Source of the DNA: an uncultured Clostridia bacterium
GTDB lineage: Bacteria > Bacillota > Clostridia > Oscillospirales > CAG-272
Assembly (NCBI GenBank): GCA_904502055.1
Contig: CAJGDZ010000012.1
Location: forward strand, 1 to 20,468
Length of the DNA stretch: 20,468 bases
Direction: 5' to 3'
Part shown: piece after piece, positions 14,878 to 20,468 of the stretch
Layout of the letters: every line of letters begins with the position of its first letter
Position numbering within the stretch: position 1 is the stretch's first letter
Program-made: the position numbers and the translations under genes
The notes under the pieces: generated by a model
What the model saw: the letters and a program-made list of their open reading frames with translations, nothing else
Database searches by the model: none
Told to the model about the DNA's origin: nothing

Positions 14878-15753
14878 TTATCTATGAATGGCGTGGAAGG
14901 CAACGCCGATGCCGTTGGGGCCGCAATGGCTTCCCAGCGTCGGGTTGACCATGGAAATTTCGATCTGGATCTTATCGCCAAAGCGCTCACGGAGCATTGC
15001 CAGAAGATCGTCCACCATCTCTCCGGCATCCGAATTACCAATGATCATACGGTGATTCTCAAGATCGTCACCAAGCTCCTCCACGTAGTTCACAAGCTGC
15101 TCCAGGGCTTTGGTTCTTCCCTTGATCTTACCGATATTCACAAGCTTGCCCTCGGAGCTGATATGGATCATCGGGCGAATGCCGAGCATCGTACCCATCG
15201 TGGCGGCAAGTCCGGTGACGCGACCGCTGCGCTTGAAGAATTTGAGATCGTCCACAAACATATACATGGCAAAGTGGTCAACCTCATTCTCTGCCCACGC
15301 AAGAATCTCGTCGGCACTCTTTCCGTCCTTATACATCGCGCCCGCCTCGTGAATCATAAGAAGCGAAAGCGTGGTCGCGGACTTGAGGTCAAAGGTCAGG
15401 ATCTTGCGCTCGGGATACTTCTCGCGGAGCTCGGGAAGCACGCGATCCATAATCTCAAAGGTGGCTGAGAGGGCTCTTGAAAAGTGCAGGTAAAGAATAT
15501 CCTGTCCTGCGGCAAGCACAGGCTCAAAATACGCCTTGTATTTCTCCTCGCTGATGCTGCTGGTCGTGGTAAGCGTACCGGCTCTGAGCATATCGTAAAA
15601 GGGCTTGGCATCAAAAACCTCAAAGTCCTCGTAAGGATAGATGGTTTTTCCGTCCAGGCAATACGGCATACTGATGACGTGGTAGCCGTATTCCCTTGCG
15701 ATCTCAGGCGTGATGTCGGTATCGGTATCGGTAAAAAGTGCGTAGTTCTGCAT
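14878..15753 (-). CDS. fakB: DegV-family fatty acid-binding protein (FakB)
   Basis: FakB proteins bind a fatty acid and present its carboxylate to FakA for phosphorylation, then deliver acyl-phosphate to PlsX. The 291-residue product has the two-domain DegV fold: N-terminal FTDTDTDITPE, the ligand loop TSSIS (64-68), the FSRALSATF segment (91-99), FFKRSGRVTG with Arg178, and SHCGPN with His276 near the C-terminus. Compared with the usual SSGLSG motif, the second Ser is Arg93 and two glycines are alanines. An AGAAAGGA site precedes the ATG by 9 bases. The gene lies 17 bases after fakA, which supports a dedicated FakAB pair. Confidence 0.92.
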   Translation of the reverse strand: MQNYALFTDTDTDITPEIAREYGYHVISMPYCLDGKTIYPYEDFEVFDAKPFYDMLRAGTLTTTSSISEEKYKAYFEPVLAAGQDILYLHFSRALSATFEIMDRVLPELREKYPERKILTFDLKSATTLSLLMIHEAGAMYKDGKSADEILAWAENEVDHFAMYMFVDDLKFFKRSGRVTGLAATMGTMLGIRPMIHISSEGKLVNIGKIKGRTKALEQLVNYVEELGDDLENHRMIIGNSDAGEMVDDLLAMLRERFGDKIQIEISMVNPTLGSHCGPNGIGVAFHAIHR

Positions 15754-15770
15754 GATGCTTTATCCTTTCT

Positions 15771-17426
15771 TTATTCCAGAATCATCAGATAATCAAAGAC
15801 AGGCTGACCGCCGTCGATCATTATGATCTCGGTTCTTTTGTAGGTCTGCTTCAGCTCGGCAAAAAGACTTTCGGCATCGGCGGGATCGGGATCCTTACCG
15901 CAGATCAGAAGCATAACGTCATACTCCTCAGCGTGCAGATCCTTCGCCAGCGTCAGCGCCGCCTCGGTGGCACTCGGCGAATCCACGTAAATGGTATCGC
16001 CCACAAAGCCAATGTAGTCACCGCTTCGTACGGCAACGCCGTCCTTTTCGGTGTCACGGCTTGCCTTTGAGACCGTACCCGTTATAACGGAGGCAATGAT
16101 CTCGTCGATCTCGGCAAGAATGGCATCGGTGTCGCCCGATGAGGTATCCAGCATCGAAATAGCGGCATAACCCTCGCCGATGGTCTTATTTCCGATCACG
16201 CGGACATCGCTTCCTTCATAGAGCGATGCCGCCTGCTTGGCTGTCAGAATGATATTGGAATTGTTCGGGAACACCAGAATGGTATCCGCGTTCAGGCTTT
16301 CAAACGCCTCGATAAAGGACTCGGCCGACGGATTCATGCTCTGTCCGCCATCGATTACCACGTCGGCTCCGAGCGATGCAAAGGTCTCCTTGATTCCCTC
16401 GCCCGATGCCACCGTAACGATCGCATACGGCTTATGCGGTTTTCTTGGCTTGATCTCAACGCTGCTCTGCGCGATCTTGGCGTTGTGCTGGAGCATCATA
16501 TTTTCGATCTTCATAGTCAAAAATTCACCGTATTTCTGGCAATGATCCAAAACCTCACCGGGGTGCATGGTGTGCACGTGCACCTTGACAATGCTGTCCT
16601 CCTTGACGGCGACCACCGACTCGCCAATGCTTCCCAGATACGCCTTCAGCTCGTTCTCGTCAAAGGCGTCCACGTTGGTCTTCGAGGACTGAAGGCGAAG
16701 CAGAAATTCGGTACAGTAGCCGAACTCCAGCACGCTGTCCTTGGTAAAAGAGGAGATATCCACGGCGGGCGCGGCCTTTGCGGACTCTCCGCCTTCGGAT
16801 TCCAGATCGGCACCTTCAAGTGCGATCTTCATTCCCTCGGCAATATATACCAAGCCGGCACCGCCGCTGTCGACCACGCCTGCCTCCTTCAAAACCTCAA
16901 GAAGCTCGGGCGTGCGGTCAAGCGAAGCACGAAGCTCGGTCATAAAATCCTCAAAATATTCCTCAAGAGTGCTGTCCTCACGAATGCGTGAGCCGGCATA
17001 TCTTACAGCGTCACGGTAAACCGTGAGGATGGTTCCCTCAACGGGCACGGAGACCGCGCCGTAGGATTCGGTCACACCGCACTCGAAGGCCGCGGCCACG
17101 TCCCGGACGTCAGCCTCTTTGCTTCCGCGAAAGCCCTTGGCAATGCCCGCAAAAATACGGGAAAGAATAACACCCGAATTGCCGCGTGCCCCGAGAAGCA
17201 TCCCCCCGGAAACCTTGGAGGACATCTCCTCAAGCGTGAGATCCTCGACGTTTTTCACGGCAGCCGCTCCGGAGTTCATCGTCATAAACATATTGTCACC
17301 CGTATCACCGTCGGGGATCGGGAAAACATTGAGGTCATTGACGATCTCGCGGTTCTTGTGTAAATTGACAGCACCGTTGCGCACCATACGCGCATAGAGC
17401 GTGCCGTTCATCGTTGTTGTATTCAT
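15771..17426 (-). CDS. fakA: Fatty acid kinase catalytic subunit FakA (DAK2 domain)
   Basis: FakA phosphorylates FakB-bound fatty acids with ATP, the entry step for exogenous fatty acids in Gram-positive bacteria. The 551-residue protein has the expected layout. An N-terminal DhaL/DAK2 kinase domain (about 10-205) carries the Mg-ATP loop PIPDGDTGDNM (Asp39, Asp41) and GARGNSGVILSRIFAG (79-94). A middle linker domain and a DegV-like C-terminal domain (about 330-551) follow. The usual DGDTGTNM reads DGDTGDNM here. The start has GAGGA 9 bases upstream; an internal Met at codon 6 is a weaker alternative. It begins 24 bases after the DUF6088-like gene and leads directly into fakB. Confidence 0.95.
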   Translation of the reverse strand: MNTTTMNGTLYARMVRNGAVNLHKNREIVNDLNVFPIPDGDTGDNMFMTMNSGAAAVKNVEDLTLEEMSSKVSGGMLLGARGNSGVILSRIFAGIAKGFRGSKEADVRDVAAAFECGVTESYGAVSVPVEGTILTVYRDAVRYAGSRIREDSTLEEYFEDFMTELRASLDRTPELLEVLKEAGVVDSGGAGLVYIAEGMKIALEGADLESEGGESAKAAPAVDISSFTKDSVLEFGYCTEFLLRLQSSKTNVDAFDENELKAYLGSIGESVVAVKEDSIVKVHVHTMHPGEVLDHCQKYGEFLTMKIENMMLQHNAKIAQSSVEIKPRKPHKPYAIVTVASGEGIKETFASLGADVVIDGGQSMNPSAESFIEAFESLNADTILVFPNNSNIILTAKQAASLYEGSDVRVIGNKTIGEGYAAISMLDTSSGDTDAILAEIDEIIASVITGTVSKASRDTEKDGVAVRSGDYIGFVGDTIYVDSPSATEAALTLAKDLHAEEYDVMLLICGKDPDPADAESLFAELKQTYKRTEIIMIDGGQPVFDYLMILE

Positions 17427-17450
17427 TTCAAAAGTTCCTCGTAATTCGTG

Positions 17451-18068
17451 TTAATTTTCGCCGGGTATCTTTTCCTTTTTCTTTTGGAAAATACGGAAGA
17501 TCGCACCCGCGATCCATTCGGTGGTATGGCGGCTCTCCTCCCAGATGCGCTTGGCATCCTCAAAGTTCAAGAAGGAGGCGATGCGCGTCATAAGCTCATC
17601 GGTAACGTGTTCACGCCCGTATGCCTTGAGGACCTGCACAAGAAGCGCCGTCTTCTCCGACATCGTGCTGAGAATCTTTCCGGTTGTATGAAGAAAGCTG
17701 ATCCTTTTTCCATCGTAAAAATAGCTTCGGTAGGTGCCGTCGGTAACATACGTCCACTCCTCGGGGCTTTTTTCCTCAAGCCCGAAAAGGTGGAGCGCAG
17801 TCTTACCGCACGGAACAAGCTGCCAGGTATTTTCCCTGGCCAATGCCTTGGCCACGCGATCGGGATCGGGCGAGGTGTGAATACCGTCGGGCTTCCAATA
17901 AATACCGCGAAGCACACGCTCAATACCGTCCTCCCCCTCCAGACGCGCCAACATCTTGGATACCGTCTTGGGAGCCGCCAGCTCTGCAAAATCGGCAATA
18001 CCGAAAACCGAGCCGCTTGGCATAGAATGAATTTTCAATTCCAGTTGCTTTTGGCAGCTATGCCACAT
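17451..18068 (-). CDS. DUF6088/AbiEi-like winged-helix protein
   Basis: This 205-residue protein resembles DUF6088 proteins, relatives of the AbiEi antitoxin and repressor. The N-terminal part (about 8-62) reads as a winged helix: PSGSVFGIADFAELA, then TVSKMLARLEGEDGIERVLRGIYWKP. A mixed region with QLVPCGKTALHLFGL follows and fits the AbiEi-type C-domain. No AbiEii toxin gene is adjacent. Instead the next gene downstream, 24 bases away, is fakA, so a regulatory role on the fatty-acid operon, including autoregulation, is a fair inference. I chose the ATG at 18068 because of an AAGGAGG site, and because the longer TTG-initiated ORF would run through the -10 box of the promoter. Confidence 0.75.
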   Translation of the reverse strand: MWHSCQKQLELKIHSMPSGSVFGIADFAELAAPKTVSKMLARLEGEDGIERVLRGIYWKPDGIHTSPDPDRVAKALARENTWQLVPCGKTALHLFGLEEKSPEEWTYVTDGTYRSYFYDGKRISFLHTTGKILSTMSEKTALLVQVLKAYGREHVTDELMTRIASFLNFEDAKRIWEESRHTTEWIAGAIFRIFQKKKEKIPGEN

Positions 18069-18078
18069 CTGATAATTT

Positions 18079-18085
18079 CCTCCTT
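18079..18085 (-). promoter_or_regulatory. Ribosome binding site deciding the DUF6088 start
   Basis: Minus-strand AAGGAGG lies 10 bases before the ATG at 18068. Together with the promoter further upstream it rules out the longer TTG-initiated reading. Confidence 0.8.
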
Positions 18086-18086
18086 G

Positions 18087-18097
18087 TTGATTGTCAA
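18087..18097 (-). promoter_or_regulatory. Small palindrome at the predicted transcription start
   Basis: TTGATTGTCAA is an inverted repeat (TTGA, 3-base spacer, TCAA) lying exactly over the predicted start near 18095, between the -10 box and the ribosome binding site. It is a candidate operator, possibly for the winged-helix protein just downstream. The arms are short, so chance is a real alternative. Confidence 0.3.
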
Positions 18098-18101
18098 GAA
18101 T

Positions 18102-18129
18102 ATTATACACTTTTTTCGACAAAAGTCAA
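18102..18129 (-). promoter_or_regulatory. Sigma-A-type promoter of the fatty-acid operon
   Basis: On the minus strand TTGACT (-35, 18124-18129) and a perfect TATAAT (-10, 18102-18107) are separated by 16 bases. The leader to the DUF6088-like ATG would be about 27 bases. This is the only clear promoter found ahead of the six-gene unit ending with acpP. Confidence 0.85.
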
Positions 18130-18295
18130 GTAAATTCGTATTCTTTTTGCAATTTCATTCATAAATTGGTCACCTACGGGTCATTTTTGAGGTTTTTGCA
18201 TTTACTGATAATAAAACCAATCCGAAATACGTTGTACATATGTTTAATATACGCAATTAAAAACAAGAAAAATGACAAAAATTACAAGGAACCTC

Positions 18296-18324
18296 TTGCC
18301 TTTTTTATAAGTTTCTGCTATAAT
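18296..18324 (+). promoter_or_regulatory. Sigma-A-type promoter of the cysK-like gene
   Basis: TTGCCT (-35, 18296-18301), 17 bases, then TATAAT (-10, 18319-18324), with a TGC extended -10 element just before it. The start would be near 18331, about 30 bases ahead of the gene. It is divergent from the fatty-acid operon promoter about 170 bases away. Confidence 0.85.
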
Positions 18325-18362
18325 AATTCTATCCATATACAAACATTGAAGGGATTGTCTAT

Positions 18363-19289
18363 ATGATCTGCAACAACATCCTCGAAGCGATGGGAAATAC
18401 GCCCATCATTCGCCTGTCACACATTGCCCCTGAAGACGGTGCGGAAATTTTAGTAAAATTTGAAGGTCTTAACGTCGGCGGCTCGATCAAGACCCGCACG
18501 GCCTACAATATGATCCGCGATGCGGAGGAAAAGGGGCTGATCGATGCGGATACCGTTATTGTTGAGCCCACCAGCGGAAACCAAGGAATTGGCCTTGCTC
18601 TGGTCGGTGCGGTCCGCGGCTACAAAACCAAGATCATTATGCCGGACTCGGTCAGCGAAGAGCGCAGAAAGCTGGTAGAGCATTACGGCGCGGAGGTCAT
18701 TCTGGTCCATGACGCCGGAAACATCGGCGCGTGTATTGAGGAATGCTTGAATACCGCCCTTCGCATGAAGGCAGAAAACCCCAAGGTTTTTGTTCCTCAG
18801 CAATTTGAAAATCCTGCCAACCCCGAGATCCAGCGCTCGCAGACAGCGGTTGAGATCCTGGAACAGGTTGGAAAGCCGATTCACGGCTTCTGCTCGGGCA
18901 TCGGTACGGGCGGCACCATCACGGGCATCGGCGAAACACTTAAAGCCGAGAACCCTGACATAACCATTTGGGCAGTTGAGCCGGAGAATGCAGCCATTCT
19001 TTCGGGAGGCTCGATCGGCACACACGTGCAGATGGGCATCGGCGACGGACTCATCCCCCCGATCCTCAACTGCAGCATCTACAATGACGTTTGTATCGTT
19101 ACCGACGAGGAAGCGATCCAAACCTCCAAGGAGCTGGCCTCCAGAGAAGGAATCATGTGCGGCATCAGCAGCGGCACCAACGTGGCCGCCGCCATTAAGC
19201 TGGCGAAGAAACTGGGAAAGGGCAAGACCGTGGTCACCGTCCTTCCTGACACGGCTGAACGTTATTTCTCCACGCCTCTCTTTAGTTGA
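18363..19289 (+). CDS. cysK: Cysteine synthase family PLP enzyme
   Basis: This is a 308-residue fold-type II PLP enzyme of the cysteine synthase family, which exchanges the beta substituent of an activated serine, classically sulfide onto O-acetylserine. Lys43 in NVGGSIKTR is the PLP lysine, GTGGT at 181-185 holds the phosphate, and Ser270 in GISSGT faces the pyridine nitrogen. The C-terminus has the DTAERYFST motif. Unusual points are NVGGSIKTR where CysK normally has NPGGSVKDR, and TSGNQG (70-75) where it has TSGNTG. Substrate preference could therefore differ. The GAAGGG ribosome binding site is 9 bases from the ATG. No sulfur-metabolism partner gene is nearby. Confidence 0.88.
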   Translation: MICNNILEAMGNTPIIRLSHIAPEDGAEILVKFEGLNVGGSIKTRTAYNMIRDAEEKGLIDADTVIVEPTSGNQGIGLALVGAVRGYKTKIIMPDSVSEERRKLVEHYGAEVILVHDAGNIGACIEECLNTALRMKAENPKVFVPQQFENPANPEIQRSQTAVEILEQVGKPIHGFCSGIGTGGTITGIGETLKAENPDITIWAVEPENAAILSGGSIGTHVQMGIGDGLIPPILNCSIYNDVCIVTDEEAIQTSKELASREGIMCGISSGTNVAAAIKLAKKLGKGKTVVTVLPDTAERYFSTPLFS

Positions 19290-19336
19290 AGCCCCGACTT
19301 GGACAAGAATAGCAATATTTGTCCGAAAAAAGGCTT
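19289..19336 (+). other. Stem-loop after cysK
   Basis: Outer arms AAGCC (19289-19293) and GGCTT (19332-19336) enclose an inner perfect 6-bp stem, GGACAA (19301-19306) with TTGTCC (19319-19324). It directly follows the cysK-like stop codon and precedes a T/G-rich stretch. It may be a weak terminator or an operator for the next gene; there is no clean U tract. Confidence 0.4.
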
Positions 19337-19344
19337 TGTTTGTC

Positions 19345-19373
19345 TTGTAAAATCATCATTTGTGTCTTATAAT
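19345..19373 (+). promoter_or_regulatory. Promoter of the sugar isomerase gene
   Basis: TTGTAA (-35, 19345-19350), 17 bases, then TATAAT (-10, 19368-19373). The -10 is perfect and the -35 weak, which fits a regulated promoter. The start would be near 19380, giving a leader of about 45 bases. Confidence 0.7.
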
Positions 19374-19410
19374 TAAATTATCGAAATGAATTTTGAAAAT
19401 TTATTTAAGC

Positions 19411-19416
19411 AGGAGG
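19411..19416 (+). promoter_or_regulatory. Ribosome binding site deciding the isomerase start
   Basis: AGGAGG sits 8 bases before the ATG at 19425. It lies inside the extra 13 codons of the longer ATG-19386 reading, so the shorter start is preferred. Confidence 0.9.
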
Positions 19417-19424
19417 AATTGAAA

Positions 19425-20240
19425 ATGGCATTCAAAGTAGCTGTTCAACTTTATTCCGTTCGCGGTGACGTGGCTGCCGATCTGCGCGGCACGCTCGAAA
19501 AGGTAAAGACCATGGGATATGATGGCGTGGAATTTGCCGGCATCGGCAAGTACTCTGCCGCTGAGATCAAGGCAATGTGCGAGGAAATCGGTCTTGTTCC
19601 GATCTCGGCTCACGTTCCCTTTGCCGACCTGAGAAAGGCCCCTGCGGAAACGCTGGCTATCTACGCGGAAATCGGTTGCAAATACGTAGCCGTTCCCTAC
19701 CTCGTTCCCGCGGATCGTCCTGACTCCGACGGTTGGGCAAAAACCATCGAGGATATCGACATGATCGGTAAGGCCGCTAAGGAAATGGGAATGCAGCTTC
19801 TCTATCACAACCATGATTTTGAGTTTATTAAGATCAACGGCAAGTACGCACTCGATATGCTTTACGATGCGGTTTCCGCAGAAAATCTTCAGACCGAGCT
19901 TGACGTTTGCTGGGTAAATGTTGGCGGTGAGGAGCCGGCCGCATATATCCGTAAATATACCGGACGTGCTCCCGTTGTACACCTGAAGGACTTTTTCGGC
20001 GAAAAATCCGACGATATGTATGAGCTGATCGGCATCAAGTCCGAAGCCCCCAAACGCCCCTCGAACTTTGAGTTCCGCCCTGTGGGCAGCGGTCTGCAGA
20101 ACTTCCCCGCTATTCTGGAAGCGGCCAAGGATGCCGGTGCCGAATGGGTGATCGTTGAGCAGGACAATCCCAGCATGGGTCTCACTCCTATGGAGTGCAT
20201 CACCAAGAGCCGCGAGTATCTTAAATCCATCGGCTGCTAA
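19425..20240 (+). CDS. Sugar phosphate isomerase/epimerase family TIM barrel
   Basis: This 271-residue protein belongs to the xylose isomerase-like TIM barrel superfamily (IolE/IolI and sugar epimerases). Candidate metal ligands and substrate residues are visible: LLYHNHDFEF (125-134), ELDVCWVNVGG (158-168), VHLKDF (185-190, His186), FRPVGSGLQNFP (217-228) and VEQDN (244-248, Glu245). These are characteristic of the subgroup commonly paired with Gfo/Idh/MocA dehydrogenases, and such a gene starts 53 bases downstream. The two probably act in sequence on a sugar or cyclitol. The exact substrate cannot be read from the sequence. The start is set by AGGAGG. Confidence 0.9.
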   Translation: MAFKVAVQLYSVRGDVAADLRGTLEKVKTMGYDGVEFAGIGKYSAAEIKAMCEEIGLVPISAHVPFADLRKAPAETLAIYAEIGCKYVAVPYLVPADRPDSDGWAKTIEDIDMIGKAAKEMGMQLLYHNHDFEFIKINGKYALDMLYDAVSAENLQTELDVCWVNVGGEEPAAYIRKYTGRAPVVHLKDFFGEKSDDMYELIGIKSEAPKRPSNFEFRPVGSGLQNFPAILEAAKDAGAEWVIVEQDNPSMGLTPMECITKSREYLKSIGC

Positions 20241-20293
20241 AGTACCTTAAGCCACGAATGGCTAAACAATAAAAAAACGGAGGAATATTTATT

Positions 20294-20468
20294 ATGGCTA
20301 CCAATGCGAATCTTGATGCTTTCAAGGAAGTACATGAAGAAGTCAAAATTGATGCAAACAAGAAGTTCCGTATCGCTTTCATCGGATGCGGATGGATCGC
20401 AGGATCCCACATCAAAGCACTGAAGGCACAGCCCGACGTTGAGATCGTTGCCGGATGCGACCACAACC
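20294..20468 (+). CDS. Gfo/Idh/MocA family oxidoreductase, N-terminal part
   Basis: The gene runs off the window; 58 codons are visible. After about 23 leading residues the Rossmann nucleotide-binding motif appears: RIAFIGCGWIAGSH (26-39), followed by a helix and the strand EIVAGCD. This is the NAD(P)-binding start of Gfo/Idh/MocA dehydrogenases, which oxidise sugars and cyclitols. GGAGG lies about 10 bases before the ATG. It follows the isomerase-like gene by 53 bases, probably in one operon. The N-terminal extension before the Rossmann fold is longer than in many members. Confidence 0.88.
   Translation, partial: MATNANLDAFKEVHEEVKIDANKKFRIAFIGCGWIAGSHIKALKAQPDVEIVAGCDHN

Noticed and set aside
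17448..18164. 238-codon plus-strand open frame over the DUF6088-like gene, considered as a missing toxin partner
   Set aside because: It is an antisense reading without nucleotidyltransferase (AbiEii) motifs. The minus strand has the promoter, ribosome binding site and winged-helix pattern.
18091..18366. 91-codon plus-strand open frame in the cysK upstream spacer
   Set aside because: It has no ribosome binding site, overlaps both divergent promoters and ends within the cysK start. Its composition matches AT-rich intergenic DNA.
20248..20264. Short inverted repeat AGCCA-CGAA-TGGCT between the isomerase and Gfo/Idh/MocA genes
   Set aside because: A 5-bp stem without a U tract. The next gene begins soon after with its own ribosome binding site, so it is more likely neutral or an mRNA processing feature.
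1..20468. Search by eye for CRISPR arrays, IS elements, tRNA/rRNA genes, phage or defence cassettes
   Set aside because: No regularly spaced repeats, transposase or integrase motifs, or RNA genes were recognised. The DUF6088-like gene alone does not make a toxin-antitoxin or abortive-infection system.

Overview
This window looks like chromosomal DNA of a spore-forming, low-to-mid GC Clostridia species (Bacillota), probably an uncultured gut lineage. That placement rests on the sporulation protein GerW/YtfJ, a DacF-type carboxypeptidase, the clustered scpA-scpB genes, strong AGGAGG ribosome binding sites and sigma-A-like promoters. It is an inference from gene content, not a phylogeny. I see no mobile element, CRISPR array, rRNA or tRNA.

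Region 1 (1-8713, + strand) is a tight housekeeping and sporulation run: lon protease, the ribosome-assembly GTPase engB, a site-2-type M50 metalloprotease, scpA and scpB (chromosome condensation), a DUF2953-like membrane protein, gerW, a dacF-type D,D-carboxypeptidase, the pseudouridine synthase rluB and a small GNAT-like protein. Next comes a long AT-rich hairpin (8754-8827) that covers the ribosome binding site and start of a small secreted or anchored protein with an Asp-rich calcium-binding-type segment (8826-9368). A perfect 16-bp bidirectional terminator (9368-9405) closes this half against the convergent genes.

Region 2 (9404-12372, - strand) is a deoxyribonucleoside salvage operon transcribed deoC-deoD-deoB-cdd. 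Its genes overlap or nearly touch, and it has a near-consensus promoter at 12438-12466. Cytidine deaminase makes (deoxy)uridine. The phosphorylase, mutase and aldolase turn purine deoxynucleosides into free base plus glyceraldehyde-3-phosphate and acetaldehyde. No pyrimidine nucleoside phosphorylase or transporter is present here.

Region 3 (12468-18129, - strand) is the most interesting part. One promoter (18102-18129) appears to drive a DUF6088/AbiEi-like winged-helix protein, fakA, a DegV-family fakB, a long GNAT-fold protein of unknown substrate, plsX and an acyl carrier protein gene, ending in a terminator at 12404-12437. FakA/FakB activate exogenous fatty acids to acyl-phosphate and PlsX exchanges acyl-phosphate with acyl-ACP, so the operon reads as a fatty-acid uptake-to-ACP module. 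Three parts are not explained by the textbook pathway: the orphan winged-helix protein, the GNAT protein, and an ACP whose recognition helix lacks two usual acidic residues.

Region 4 (18363-20468, + strand) has a cysteine-synthase-family PLP enzyme with variant active-site motifs, transcribed divergently from the fatty-acid operon. A sugar phosphate isomerase/epimerase-type TIM barrel and the start of a Gfo/Idh/MocA oxidoreductase follow, probably part of a sugar or cyclitol catabolic operon cut by the window edge. No gene-free stretch exceeds 300 bases; the longest (18069-18362) holds the two divergent promoters.
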